Notes: a model not told the origin generated them from the sequence alone. DNA of 64,000 bases from Nannocystis exedens (GCF_002343915.1 NZ_NETK01000001.1:7888001-7952000), one strand, 5' to 3'. Shown: positions 8,046-17,196, numbered from the stretch's first letter. A program made the numbers and translations.

Positions 8046-9959
8046 TCACGGGAGCGGCGCGAGGTTGAGGCCGCCCGGGTACCAGTAGCTCGTGTACTGC
8101 CCGTAGCCGTAGACCTGCACGCCGAAGGCCTCGGTGCCGGTGAGCCGGTGGTCGCCGTCGCCGGTGTCGGCGAGCGGGAGGCGGGCCACGGACCAGCCGG
8201 TCTTGCCGATCGCGGTCCAGCCGGGGACCGGCACCGGCGCGCCGTCGAGGCTCACCGTGGAGCCGGTGGGGGCGACCACGTTGACGTAGTTGCTCTCGTA
8301 GTTGGTCGGGGCGTGGACGGCGTAGGTGGTGCGGAACAGCTCGGGCGGGACGGCGATCGTCATCGCCGGGTCGCCGGTGTCGCCGCCGGCCTTCTGGCCG
8401 AGCATGTACTCGGCGACGGCGATGCGGGCGCTGGCGCCGACCCAGAAGTCCTGCGCCGAGGTGAACTCGGCGTAGTCGCCTGGCTTTTCGAGCATGGTCG
8501 GAGCGCCAGGTTGGGGCGGGTCGTAGGTCAGGGCGGTGGCCGCGGCGGTGGCGACGATCCGGATGATCCGCGCCTTCTTGGCCGCCGGCTGCTTCGGCGG
8601 CTTGACCAGCGGCGTGGTCAGGAAGTAGCCGCTGGCGAGGTTCTGCAGCGGCAGGTTGCTCTCCTCGAGGTGATCGCAGGCCTGCTTGTCGAACGGCACG
8701 TTGGTGCAGGCGTGGGCGCCGATGACCTGCACCGGGGCCGAGGCGCTGACCAGCGTGCCGGTCAGGTCGGCCTGGTCGGGGGTGCCGCCGGCCACGCCCG
8801 AGATGACCAAAAGGACATCCCCGGCGTTGAGCAGCGCCTTGCCGTGGCCGTCGGCGCCGATGCCCGCGCCCGGCAGCACCGGCGCGCCGGTCTCCGACGG
8901 GGTGACCTCGACGACGGTGCCGTCGAGGCGGGCGACGACCACGTAGGCGCCCGGCAGCGCGCCGAAGGTGTTGCGGGCGATCACCCGCGTCGTCGCGCCC
9001 CACACGTTGGTCGGCAGCAGCAGGCTGGCGTCGTTCGAGTAGGAGAACTGCTCGCGCTTGTCGTACTCGAGCGGGCTGTATTGATAGACCGAGACCGGCC
9101 GGTCGGAGCGCAGGCGATAGGCGCCGGCCTGGACGATCGTGCTCGCCTTCGGCTCCTTGAGCGCGCCGATCCACGGCAGCGGCGCCACCTCGACGTCGCC
9201 GGGCCCGACCTCGAAGGTGTCGACGACCAAATCGTCGCGGGTGATCGTGATCTGCGCCGGCTCGCCGGTGGTGTTGGAGACCGCGACCGCGAAGTCGAAG
9301 CCCGCGGCCACGATGTTCGGCGTGACTGTGGGGTAATAGTCGCAGCCGATGTAGCTGGCGTCCAGGGAGTCGCTGGCACAGTCGCCGACGCAGCGGCCGG
9401 TCTCGGGCTCGCAGAACAGGCCCTGCAGCGGGTCGCACAGGCTCTCCTCGAGGCCGAGGCCGTCGGCGCGGCAGTGCTTCGAGACCGAACCGTCGCACAC
9501 GTCGGTGCCCGGCACGCACAGCACGCATCCGAGGGTCGGCACGCACACCTCGGGGCACGGGGTCGTCTCGATGATGTTGCCCTCGTCGTCGCAGGTGAGC
9601 GCGACGTCGCCGTCGCACGCCAGCTCGCCCGCGGGACAGCGCGGCCCCGTGGTGCCGGTGGTGCCGGTCGCGCCCGTCGTGTCCGCGGTGTCCTCGGTGG
9701 TGCCGCTGACCTCGCCGGTGGTCATCTGTCCGCTCGTGCCGTCCGTGCCCGGCTCGCCGGTGGGCGCGTCGGTCGTCGTCAGCCCCGGCTCGCCGGTCGA
9801 CGAAGTGGTCTGCGCGGGCGCCGACGTCGAGCCCATGACCTCCGTCGCGCTCTCGTTCGGCGTCGTGATCGCCGGCGACGAATCGTCGCCGCAAGCGAGC
9901 GCCCCGAAGATCGCCACGCCGCCGCCCGCCACGTTCGCCAATCGCCGCCCGAACCGCAT
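8046..9959 (-). CDS. Lipoprotein with IgGFc-binding-type domain (copy 1)
   Basis: A 637-residue protein from ATG 9957-9959, with lipobox FGALAC (Cys 23). Order: a Thr/Gly/Ser-rich linker (about 25-110), a Cys-rich region with roughly a dozen cysteines (about 115-200), then an IgGFc-binding-like domain. That domain starts SYIGCDYYPTVTPN and contains GAYRLRSDRPVSVYQYSPL, SNDASLLLPTNVWG and CTNVPFDKQACDHLEESNLP. The family is found on bacterial and animal surface proteins, usually as an adhesion or matrix module. The gene at 48562-50475 is a paralog of identical length and domain order. A frame to 10004 exists, but the signal peptide fits the shorter start. Confidence 0.85.
   Translation of the reverse strand: MRFGRRLANVAGGGVAIFGALACGDDSSPAITTPNESATEVMGSTSAPAQTTSSTGEPGLTTTDAPTGEPGTDGTSGQMTTGEVSGTTEDTADTTGATGTTGTTGPRCPAGELACDGDVALTCDDEGNIIETTPCPEVCVPTLGCVLCVPGTDVCDGSVSKHCRADGLGLEESLCDPLQGLFCEPETGRCVGDCASDSLDASYIGCDYYPTVTPNIVAAGFDFAVAVSNTTGEPAQITITRDDLVVDTFEVGPGDVEVAPLPWIGALKEPKASTIVQAGAYRLRSDRPVSVYQYSPLEYDKREQFSYSNDASLLLPTNVWGATTRVIARNTFGALPGAYVVVARLDGTVVEVTPSETGAPVLPGAGIGADGHGKALLNAGDVLLVISGVAGGTPDQADLTGTLVSASAPVQVIGAHACTNVPFDKQACDHLEESNLPLQNLASGYFLTTPLVKPPKQPAAKKARIIRIVATAAATALTYDPPQPGAPTMLEKPGDYAEFTSAQDFWVGASARIAVAEYMLGQKAGGDTGDPAMTIAVPPELFRTTYAVHAPTNYESNYVNVVAPTGSTVSLDGAPVPVPGWTAIGKTGWSVARLPLADTGDGDHRLTGTEAFGVQVYGYGQYTSYWYPGGLNLAPLP
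8479..8516. repeat. 14-bp periodic repeat, in-gene
   Basis: CCTG at 8479, CATG at 8493 and CAGG at 8507 are in exact 14-bp phase inside the IgGFc-domain gene. Confidence 0.5.
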
Positions 9960-10824
9960 CGCAGAAACTGTATCGCCGCCGAGAATCTGGTGGTGATCAC
10001 GCAACTATGCGCGAAAACCGGTGCTGCTTGGCGGTGGCGGCGCGATATGACTCCTTCGCTGCGATCGTCGTCCGCGTTGTTGTGCTCTCGATGTTTGTGG
10101 TGTTCGCGGGTTCGCTCTCGTGGTCCGCGACGTCGGACGCCGCGACAGCGAGCCCGACCACAGAGCGCGCGGTCGACCGCCGCACAGGCACGAACACGAG
10201 CCTCGCGTCGCCGTCGCGCCGCGAGCGTCTCGCGGCGCAGCAGATCGATCCCGCGCCGGGCATCCTCGCCACTCGGTCGCGAGGCCATGCGCGAAGCCGA
10301 CGGTGCGCCGTCGGCGATCCGCAGCACGGTCGAGATCGACCGGCGTGCCGTCGCGGTCGCGCTTCCTCCCCACCGACGTCGCAGGCTGCGAGCGCGGCAG
10401 ATCGATCGCCGCCGCGAGGCGAGGCCGCGGCAGATCGACGTGGACACCAGCGTGCGAATCCCACCCCCCCGAGCGACGCCGCGGCCGCCGGCCGAGCGGC
10501 TGGTCTCCTCGCCGCGTGGGTGCATGAGGTCGGCGTACGCGGCCTGCGGACCTCGGCGGCGAGGCGCGACGTGCAGCGAAGCAGGTCACGCGTCGCGAGG
10601 CCGCGCGTCCGACGAGCTCGCCGCGATCGGATCTGCGCCCTGGGATCTACAGGTCGCGCGCGACGGCGCGGCCGCCTCGCGCGAACGGCCGCGGCGCCCG
10701 CAGCCCCCGCGCGCCGTCGACACGTGCGTCGCCGCGAGGCCGACGGGTGCCGCCTGCGCGGGCCCCGGCCGCGCGATCCGGGGCGCGGCGAGCCGGCGAG
10801 CGAGCGGCGCGCCTGATCTTGCAG

Positions 10825-10868
10825 AACATGTCTTTCAAAGCATGTCCGTTCAAGCATGTGCGTTCAAG
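10825..10868. repeat. 14-bp periodic repeat array, intergenic
   Basis: Three consecutive units, CATGTCTTTCAAAG, CATGTCCGTTCAAG and CATGTGCGTTCAAG, are in perfect 14-bp phase from 10825. This is one of the cleanest arrays, with similarity across the whole unit. Confidence 0.85.
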
Positions 10869-10958
10869 CTCGTCGGCCGCGCAGGCCGCTCGGCCTCAGC
10901 CGCCGCGCGCGACGAGCCTGCGAGCGGCGGATCAAATCCCCAAGACCTGTATTCATAA

Positions 10959-11008
10959 AAATGTCCTCTCAAAAAGTTTGAAGAAGCATGTCCGAAGAGC
11001 CATGCCGA
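10959..11008. repeat. 14-bp periodic repeat array, intergenic
   Basis: An AATGTCCTCTCAAA unit starts at about 10960, then CATGTCCGAAGAGC at 10987 and CATG at 11001. The last two are 14 apart; the first is one base out of phase (27 instead of 28). Confidence 0.7.
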
Positions 11009-11074
11009 TCGTTCTCGGCCGTCGCCTCCGGCGAGCGCGCGGCGGCATTCGCCTCGGAAGGCATGTCTTCCGTC

Positions 11075-12355
11075 TCAACCGCCGCAGCGGGTGACGGCGA
11101 ACGCGTGCAGCTGCTGCGAGCCGGGGCCGAAGCTGAGGACCGTGGGGCGGGCGCCGTCCAGGACCACGACGGCGGTGCCGAGGCCCGCGGTGCCGCGCGA
11201 CCGGGCCTGGCCGAAGCCGCCGCGGCCGTCGCCGGGGACGACGGGGACGGCGCTGCCGTCGGCGGCGGCGGTGACGAGGTCGAGGTCCCCGTCGAGGTCG
11301 AGGTCGGCGAGGGTGGCGTCGCCGAGCGGGCCGGGGACGAAGTAGCCGACGGCCGAGTACTCGAGCGGGCCGTTGTTGACGAGCACCGCCGCGACCGGGC
11401 TGCCGGCGCCCGGGCCCGCGGAGTCGACGAGCGCGAGCAGGTCGTGGCCGTCGTCGCCGGCCAGCGGCGCGCCGAGCAGCGCCCGCGCCCCGCTGCCGAC
11501 CACCCGCCGCTGGATCGTCTTGCTGAAGTTGCCGCGGCCGTCGCCGCGGACGAGCGTGATCGAGGCCTCGCGGCGGCTGTCCCCGAGGACAGCCAGGTCC
11601 AGGATCCGATCGCGGTCGGCGTCGACGAGGGTCAGCGCGGCCGGCTGGGCGGCGACCGGCAGGCCGCTGCGCTTGCCCTCGGTCAGCTCGCCGTGGCCGT
11701 CGCCGAGCAGGGCGCGGACCGCCTTGCCGCCCTGGTCGAGCGCGAGCAGATCGACGCTGTCGTTGCCGTCGAGCTTCGCCACCCACAGGGCCGCAGGGGC
11801 GGCGCGTAGCGGCGTCGCGCCGGCGATGAACTCGCCGCGGCCGCGGGCCAGCAGCACGTGCAGCGCCGGCGGATCGGCGGCGCCGATCGCCAGATCGTCG
11901 AGGCCGTCGTCGTTGAAGTCGCCGGCCGCGAGCGCCGTGGGGGTCTGCGGGATCGGCACGCGCATCGACTGCTTCAGGCCGCCCTGGCCGTCGTGGAGGA
12001 GGAACACGGCCGCGCCGCCGCCGGAGCCCGTGACCGCGAGCGCGAGGTCCTCGACGCCGTTGCCGTCGAGGTCGGCCAGGGCGCCGCTGACGGCGGGGCC
12101 GCCGAGATCGATGCGCGCGGGCTCGCCGAGGCAGGGGCCGGCCGTGACCGCGGAGTCGCCGGTGACGGAGGGGAGGGCCTGCTTGAGCGGGGTCCGGATC
12201 GTCGGGGCGCAGGCGAGGAGGTCGCACAGGAGGAGGCCGAGGCCGAGGACGCGAGACACCGGGCGAGACAGCAGGCCGAGGCCGAGGACGCGTGACACCG
12301 GGCGAGACAGCAGGCCGAGGCCGAGGACGCGAGACACCGGGCGAGAGGCGGGCAT
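11075..12355 (-). CDS. FG-GAP/VCBS-repeat lipoprotein with a triplicated signal region
   Basis: A 426-residue protein. The N-terminus repeats SRPVSRVLGLGLL three times before the lipobox DLLAC (Cys 49). The body is made of FG-GAP-type repeats: LADLDGNGVEDLALAV, AAGDFNDDGLDDLAIG, VAKLDGNDSVDLLAL, TLVDADRDRILDLAV and LADLDLDGDLDLVTA, each with the calcium-loop pattern DxDxDG. It is probably a seven-bladed propeller on the cell surface. The gene starts at ATG 12353-12355, but each repeat copy also offers an in-frame GTG, so the true signal peptide could be the last copy alone. It is divergent from the peptidase gene at 12545. Confidence 0.85.
   Translation of the reverse strand: MPASRPVSRVLGLGLLSRPVSRVLGLGLLSRPVSRVLGLGLLLCDLLACAPTIRTPLKQALPSVTGDSAVTAGPCLGEPARIDLGGPAVSGALADLDGNGVEDLALAVTGSGGGAAVFLLHDGQGGLKQSMRVPIPQTPTALAAGDFNDDGLDDLAIGAADPPALHVLLARGRGEFIAGATPLRAAPAALWVAKLDGNDSVDLLALDQGGKAVRALLGDGHGELTEGKRSGLPVAAQPAALTLVDADRDRILDLAVLGDSRREASITLVRGDGRGNFSKTIQRRVVGSGARALLGAPLAGDDGHDLLALVDSAGPGAGSPVAAVLVNNGPLEYSAVGYFVPGPLGDATLADLDLDGDLDLVTAAADGSAVPVVPGDGRGGFGQARSRGTAGLGTAVVVLDGARPTVLSFGPGSQQLHAFAVTRCGG
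12232..12347. repeat. 39-bp tandem repeat, three copies, in a signal-peptide coding region
   Basis: The motif GACACCGGGCGAGA recurs at 12255, 12294 and 12333, exactly 39 bp apart. The copies are nearly identical (one G/T/A difference seen). Each encodes the 13-residue block SRPVSRVLGLGLL on the minus strand. Near identity suggests recent duplication. Confidence 0.85.
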
Positions 12356-12544
12356 CGGCCTGCGAAACGCCGGCACCGTGGGGACACTTACGCGGCGGTC
12401 CGCGAGCGCAGGCGAGGGTGATGGCGTGAGGACGACGTCGAGTGTGTCGGTCACAGGCCCCGTCGTTAAGCCCGCGCTGACCGAGCGAGGAGCAGGCTTG
12501 CACGCCCGCGCGGCCGGGGCTAAGAGCGGTATGAGGGGGCGGTA

Positions 12545-13879
12545 ATGCACGAAGCACCACGGATGGTCGGCGTCGCGCTCGGTTCGGTCATGCTCGCAAG
12601 TCCGGCGTGGGCCGGCCCGCACGAGGCGTCGGAGGGGCCGGTGGAACTGGCCGGCGCGCCGGCGCCGGAGCACGCGGGGCCGCACGAGTCGGAGCCGGAC
12701 GACCCGGTCTACTTCGACGGCTCGCTGACGCCGACGTACGCGATCGACTGCGACGAGCACGAGGACGTCGGCTACGTCCAGGGCGACGCGTTCACGATCA
12801 CCGTCGTCACCGTCGACGGCAAGCCGGTCGAGGTCGAGACCGCCAACGCCTACTACGCGATGCAGCAGGCCGCGGCGGCCGACGGCGTCGGCATCAAGGT
12901 CGTCAGCGGCTTCCGCACGATGGCCGAGCAGCAGTACCTCTACAACTGCTACATCAACTGCAATTGCAACAACTGCAACCTGGCCGCCAAGCCAGGTTAC
13001 AGCAACCACCAGAGCGGCCACGCGCTCGACCTCAACACCGGGGCGGCCGGGGTGCTCGCGTGGCTCGAGGCGCACGGCGACGAGTTCGGGTTCGAGGCGA
13101 CGGTGCCGAGCGAGGACTGGCACTGGGAGTGGTGGGGCGGCGGGCCGCCGACGAGCGGGCCGTGCGGGACCTCGGACTACCGGGCCGAGTACGCCGGGCA
13201 GTCGTTCCCGCTGGCCTCGCAGCCGCCGGTGCTGCTGATCGTCGGCGAGTGCGTCGACGCGTGGATCGACTTGCGCAACACCGGCGACGCGACGTGGAAC
13301 GGCGACACGCGGCTGGCCCCGACCCCGCGCGACCAGCCGTCGCCGCTGCACGACCCGAACACGTGGCTGTCGCCGACGCGGATCGCCACCGCCGGCGAGG
13401 TCGCCCCCGGGGCCGTCGGCCGCTTCGAGTTCCGCCTGTGCGCGTCCGCCCCGGGCGAGGTGTCCCAGACGTTCTCGCTGGTGCAGGAGGGGACGACGTG
13501 GTTCGGCGACAAGCCGCTCGGCGGCGGTCCGCCCGACGACCAGCTCGAGGTCCGCGTGCTGGCCGTCAACCCGGCCCCGCCGCTGCCTCCCCCCGAGCCG
13601 CTCCCGCTGCCGCCGCCGCCCGGGCCGGGCACGACGGGGTCGTGGACCACCGGCGAGGGCGGAGGCGAGTCGGACAGCGGCGAGTCGAGCTGGGGCTCGT
13701 CGTCCGGCGAGGATTCGAGCACCGGGGCGCCGGACGCGAGCGCTGGCGGCAGCGCGGGCGGCACGGCGGGCTTCGCCGAGGACGAGGGCTGCGGCTGCCG
13801 CGGGTCGGCGCCGGTGGGGGGGTGGGGGCTGGCGGCGCTCGGCCTGCTCGCGCGCCGGCGCCGGCGCGACGGGCGGTGA
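12545..13879 (+). CDS. Secreted LAS-type D-Ala-D-Ala carboxypeptidase-like protein with MYXO-CTERM tail
   Basis: A 444-residue protein with a signal peptide (ALGSVMLASPAWA). The peptidase domain (about 55-210) carries the VanY/DacB-type zinc motifs SNHQSGHALD and EDWHWEWW, plus SGFRTMAEQQYLYNCY. An unusual Cys/Asn cluster (CYINCNCNNCN) precedes the first motif. A beta-sandwich domain follows (about 230-340, with NTGDATWNGDTRLAP, like NBR1-type Ig folds), then a Pro/Gly/Ser/Thr linker and the tail GCGCRGSAPVGGWG...ARRRRRDGR. It probably trims peptidoglycan stem peptides outside the cell. The MYXO-CTERM-like tail predicts sorting to the cell surface. Confidence 0.88.
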   Translation: MHEAPRMVGVALGSVMLASPAWAGPHEASEGPVELAGAPAPEHAGPHESEPDDPVYFDGSLTPTYAIDCDEHEDVGYVQGDAFTITVVTVDGKPVEVETANAYYAMQQAAAADGVGIKVVSGFRTMAEQQYLYNCYINCNCNNCNLAAKPGYSNHQSGHALDLNTGAAGVLAWLEAHGDEFGFEATVPSEDWHWEWWGGGPPTSGPCGTSDYRAEYAGQSFPLASQPPVLLIVGECVDAWIDLRNTGDATWNGDTRLAPTPRDQPSPLHDPNTWLSPTRIATAGEVAPGAVGRFEFRLCASAPGEVSQTFSLVQEGTTWFGDKPLGGGPPDDQLEVRVLAVNPAPPLPPPEPLPLPPPPGPGTTGSWTTGEGGGESDSGESSWGSSSGEDSSTGAPDASAGGSAGGTAGFAEDEGCGCRGSAPVGGWGLAALGLLARRRRRDGR

Positions 13880-13908
13880 GCGGGGCCCGCCGGGGAGGGC
13901 TGCCGACG

Positions 13909-13988
13909 CCCGGTCCCAAGGTCATGTTCGAAAGAGCATGCGAAGGAAGACATGTCCTATCAAACATGATTTTCAGAGCATGTCCGTA
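13909..13988. repeat. 14-bp periodic repeat array, intergenic
   Basis: CATG anchors at 13923, 13937, 13951, 13965 and 13979 are all exactly 14 bp apart, preceded in phase by CCCGGTCCCAAGGT at 13909. The sequence between anchors varies widely (for example CATGCGAAGGAAGA and CATGATTTTCAGAG), showing that spacing is better kept than content. It fills the gap between two convergent genes. Confidence 0.88.
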
Positions 13989-13996
13989 CGCTCCGC

Positions 13997-14659
13997 TCAA
14001 CGCGCGGCGGCCACGACCCTGGGGGCCGCCTCCTGCAGCGCGGCGACGTCGATGGCCACCGCGATCGGCTGGCCCTTGCGCTCGATCTCCATGCGGATGA
14101 GCGGGTGGCTGCGGTCGCGGATGAGCCGGACCACCGCCTCGGCGATGCTCGGGCCGCCCTCGGTGTTGATCGGGACGCCGTTGAGGGAGGTCAGCATGTC
14201 GCCGTTCTTGAGGCCGAGCAGGTTGGGCAGGCTGCCTGGGCGGATCCCGTAGAACTTGAGGCCGCGGACCTGGCCGTCCTTGATCGACGGCAGGATGTGG
14301 GCCTCGTTCTTCAGCAGCGACGGGTCCTCGCGCAGGGTCTGGTAGAAGCCGAGGTCGACGACGCAGCGGCCGGCCTCGACGCACCGCACCGCGCCCTCCG
14401 GGACGGCGAGCCGGGGCTTGGGGGTGCCCGCGACGAGCGCGGGGGCGGGCGCGGCGACGGGCGGGTGGAGGATGGCGATCGGGGCGACGGCCGGCCGCGG
14501 GGGCGGGAGCGGGGCCATCTCGTGCTGGATGTGGATCGTCGGGGCGGCGGGGCACGCGGGCGGCGGGGCCTGGTTCAGCGAGACGACGAAGAGGGCCGCG
14601 GCGGCGCCGGTGAAGGCGCAGGCGATCGGGAAGGCGAGGGTGCGGAGGAAGCTGCGCAT
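13997..14659 (-). CDS. GspC-like inner-membrane protein with PDZ domain
   Basis: A 220-residue protein with one N-terminal transmembrane segment (about 9-28), a Pro/Ala-rich periplasmic linker, and a C-terminal part matching type II secretion GspC: LLKNEAHILPSIKDGQ, RGLKFYGIRPGSLPNLLGL and KNGDMLTSLNGVPI. In GspC this part is a PDZ domain that helps couple inner membrane and secretin. The usual gsp genes are not adjacent; the neighbour upstream is a small secretin-N-domain-like protein. It may therefore be an adaptor for a secretin encoded elsewhere (inference). A CATGTCC sits just upstream of its ATG at 14657-14659. Confidence 0.8.
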   Translation of the reverse strand: MRSFLRTLAFPIACAFTGAAAALFVVSLNQAPPPACPAAPTIHIQHEMAPLPPPRPAVAPIAILHPPVAAPAPALVAGTPKPRLAVPEGAVRCVEAGRCVVDLGFYQTLREDPSLLKNEAHILPSIKDGQVRGLKFYGIRPGSLPNLLGLKNGDMLTSLNGVPINTEGGPSIAEAVVRLIRDRSHPLIRMEIERKGQPIAVAIDVAALQEAAPRVVAAAR

Positions 14660-14745
14660 GGGGACATGTCCTTTGGGTCGGGTCAGTTTCGGGGCGCGGG
14701 CCGCCGGGGCGGCCGGGGAGGGTGGAGGAGCGAGCGGCTGCCGGC

Positions 14746-15060
14746 TCAGGGGGGACCGGCGACGAGGCCGGCGAGGACGCGACGGAGCTCGGCGTGGCCC
14801 GCCGGGGTGGCGAACACGACGAGGGTGGCGTCGCGGGGGTCGCTGAGGATCGCGCGCACGTCACCGCGCTCGGGGTGGACGACGAAGATGTCCTTCAGGA
14901 CACCTGCGAGCGCGCGGACGTCGTGGTACGCGACGGCGATCCGGACGGCCACGACGGCGTCGGGGCGCTCCGCATGGGCTCGCGGGGCCGCGGGCGCGGC
15001 GGCGTGGGCGAGCGAGCCGGACAGGAGCGTGACGGCGAGGACGGAGCGCGCGAGGAGCAT
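14746..15060 (-). CDS. Small exported protein resembling a secretin N-domain
   Basis: A 104-residue protein with a signal peptide (MLLARSVLAVTLLSGSLAHA). The rest (VAVRIAVAYHDVRALAGVLK, then a VFATPAGHAELRRVLAGL end) has the strand-helix-strand pattern of secretin N1-type domains, where 'ATPAQ...V..LL..L' is the usual ending. It is far too short to be a secretin and has no pore domain. Together with the GspC-like gene 86 bases downstream it forms a likely two-gene unit. The function is inferred only from this resemblance. Confidence 0.6.
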   Translation of the reverse strand: MLLARSVLAVTLLSGSLAHAAAPAAPRAHAERPDAVVAVRIAVAYHDVRALAGVLKDIFVVHPERGDVRAILSDPRDATLVVFATPAGHAELRRVLAGLVAGPP

Positions 15061-15117
15061 GCCGAGCCCTTGAGCAAGGGCGATGCCAGCGGCTCCTCGC
15101 GCGCGGCGACCGGCAAT

Positions 15118-17055
15118 TCAGGCCGGCGGCGCGGTCGGTACCACCGGCGCGTGTTGGGTTGGCACGGGGGCGGGCGCGGGCGGTGACAATCCGTCAGGCA
15201 GGCCGTCTTGCGGGCGCGGGCGCGCGGCCAGCGGGGTGTTCTCGGCGAACTTGTTGCCGGAGAAGTCCTGCCGGTCGGCGGCGATCTGGGAGATCGATCG
15301 CTCGATGATGAGGTCGAGGGTCCAGTCGATGACGACGCGGACCTTGTTGCCGAAGCCGACCAGCTTGGCGAGGTAGAGCGTGCGCCACACCCACCAGGCG
15401 ATGAAGCCCGACATGCGCACCCCGAACAGGTCGATGGCCGCGAACTTGTCGCCGACCGAGACCAGGGCGCCGTAGTTGAAGTACTTGAACGGCTTGGTCG
15501 GCTGCTTGCGGAGCAGCAGGTCGATGTTGGTCGCGGCGTGCTGGCCCTGCTGGAACGCGACCTGGCCGAGCGGCGGCAACGGGCTGCCGTCGTGGAGGAG
15601 GAAGGCGGCGTCGCCGAGCACGAACACGTCGTCGCGGCCCTTGACCCGCAGGTCGTCGGCGATCTCGACGCGGCCGGACTTGTGAAGCGGCAGGTTGCAC
15701 GCGGCCAGCAGCGGCGACGGCTTGACCCCGGCGCACCAGACACAGGTGCGGGTGGCGATCTTGGTGCCGTCGTCGAGGGTGACGGCGAACGGGGTGACGT
15801 GGACGACGCGGCGGCCGAGCCGGAGGTCGACCCGCAGCTTGCGCAGGCGGCCCTCGGCGCTGCCGACGACTTCCTTGTGCCAGCCGGGCAAGATCTGCTC
15901 GCCTGATTGGATCATGACCACGCTGACCTCGGCGGGGTCGATCTCGGGGTAGCGGCTCATCAGGATGTGGTCGATGAGGTCGCGGACCTCGGCCGCCAGC
16001 TCGACGCCGGTCGGCCCGGCGCCGACGACGACGAAGGTCAGCTGCTCGCGCCGCCGGTCGCCGTCGGTCTCGCGCGCGGCTCGCTCGAAGTTGTCGATGA
16101 TGTGGTTGCGGACGGCGATCGCGTCGCCGAGCTCGCGCATGAAGAAAGCGTGCTCGCGGACGCCCGGCGTGTTGAAGGTGTTGGTGTCGGAGCCGGGGCA
16201 GAGGACCAGGATGTCGTACTGGGTCTCGCACCAGATGACCTGGGGCTCGCCGGTGACGGGGTCGTCGTCGACGTCGACGCGGGCGCGGATGATCTTCTTG
16301 TCGAGGTCGATCGCCTCGACGCTCTCCTTCTTGAAGGTGACGTTGGCGGCCTCGAAGATCCGGCGGAAGGGATAGGTGACCTGGCGGGTCTCGATCGAAC
16401 CGGCGGCGACGCTCGGCAGGAGCGGCGGGAACAGGAAGTAGTTGCGGCGATCGATGACGCTGATCTGCAGGTCCTTGTGGTAGCCGAGCCGGCGGTCGAG
16501 GTGCAGCGCGGTGTAGAGGCCGGCGAAGCCGCCGCCGACGATGACGACGCGCACCGGCGGGCCGCCCGTGCCGGTCCAGCGGCGGTAGATCCACATGTCG
16601 CGCAGCGGGTGGAGCGCGACGTACAGCAGCAGGACCGACTCGAGGATGATGGCGCCGCCGAGCAGCACCGAGGCGTTGCCCCACATCGGCAAGAGCAACC
16701 AGCACACGAGGTCGAGGGCGCCGAGGATGACGAGGCCGCCGATCAGCGCCTTGCGGGCGCCGCGGGCCAGCGCCACCTGCCGCAACAGGAAAGCGGAGAC
16801 GGTGGTGACCAGCGCGAGCGAGACGGCGTGGCCGAAGAACAGCGCCCAGAAGACCTCCGCGCGGCGCGAGCGCAGGATCTCGAGCCGCTCGCCCCACTGG
16901 AACAGCGCGACCGTGGTGGTCTCCCCCAGCGTGAGCTCGACGCTGGCGATCCAGACGCCGAAGAACAGCCCGAGGCCCAGGAGCAGGGCGGCCGAGGTCA
17001 TCAGCTTGCGCCCGAACGGGTGGTTGGTCAGACGGTGGCGATCGACGGGGACCAT
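15118..17055 (-). CDS. Type II NADH dehydrogenase (NDH-2-like) with an N-terminal membrane domain
   Basis: A 645-residue protein. The N-terminus has about four transmembrane segments (residues about 18-150). Then comes a pyridine-nucleotide-disulfide oxidoreductase: the FAD-binding VVIVGGGFAGLYTALHL (about 168), the NADH-binding FVVVGAGPTGVELAAEV (about 350), and the FAD-contact VFVLGDAAFLLH with AFQQGQHAATN downstream. A C-terminal helix region (FIAWWVWRTLYLAKLVGF) is typical for monotopic NDH-2. It should pass electrons from NADH to quinone without pumping protons. Family members are usually about 430 residues; the extra membrane domain is DoxX-like in layout and may anchor it or do something more. 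Confidence 0.88.
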   Translation of the reverse strand: MVPVDRHRLTNHPFGRKLMTSAALLLGLGLFFGVWIASVELTLGETTTVALFQWGERLEILRSRRAEVFWALFFGHAVSLALVTTVSAFLLRQVALARGARKALIGGLVILGALDLVCWLLLPMWGNASVLLGGAIILESVLLLYVALHPLRDMWIYRRWTGTGGPPVRVVIVGGGFAGLYTALHLDRRLGYHKDLQISVIDRRNYFLFPPLLPSVAAGSIETRQVTYPFRRIFEAANVTFKKESVEAIDLDKKIIRARVDVDDDPVTGEPQVIWCETQYDILVLCPGSDTNTFNTPGVREHAFFMRELGDAIAVRNHIIDNFERAARETDGDRRREQLTFVVVGAGPTGVELAAEVRDLIDHILMSRYPEIDPAEVSVVMIQSGEQILPGWHKEVVGSAEGRLRKLRVDLRLGRRVVHVTPFAVTLDDGTKIATRTCVWCAGVKPSPLLAACNLPLHKSGRVEIADDLRVKGRDDVFVLGDAAFLLHDGSPLPPLGQVAFQQGQHAATNIDLLLRKQPTKPFKYFNYGALVSVGDKFAAIDLFGVRMSGFIAWWVWRTLYLAKLVGFGNKVRVVIDWTLDLIIERSISQIAADRQDFSGNKFAENTPLAARPRPQDGLPDGLSPPAPAPVPTQHAPVVPTAPPA

Positions 17056-17196
17056 GGGCGCGAGGCCAGAGTGTCGCCGGATCGCGGGTCGGCTGCCACC
17101 TCGCGCGCGAACGACCGGCAGGCGCGCGACTACGCCCGCGCAGGCCGCGGCGGGCGGGATGGCGGCGAACGCACGTTCCCTCGAGGACAGGTCGGC

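Larger units (their letters stand above)
9960..11074. other. Long gene-poor stretch
   Basis: About 1.1 kb without a gene I can support. Every long frame here is Arg/Ala/Ser-rich with no recognisable domain, typical of spurious frames in GC-rich DNA. It contains two 14-bp repeat arrays near its right end, and relatively T-rich DNA at about 10050-10130. It lies between two minus-strand lipoprotein genes and could hold decayed sequence or an unrecognised RNA. Confidence 0.55.

Noticed and set aside
10005..10958. Long plus-strand frame (from 7692) crossing the gene-poor region
   Set aside because: The translation is Arg/Ala/Gly-rich with no domain and mirrors the antisense of the IgGFc-domain gene; typical of GC-rich shadow frames.
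13997..15060. A complete type II secretion operon
   Set aside because: Only a GspC-like and a secretin-N-like gene are present; no ATPase, secretin pore or pseudopilin genes adjoin.
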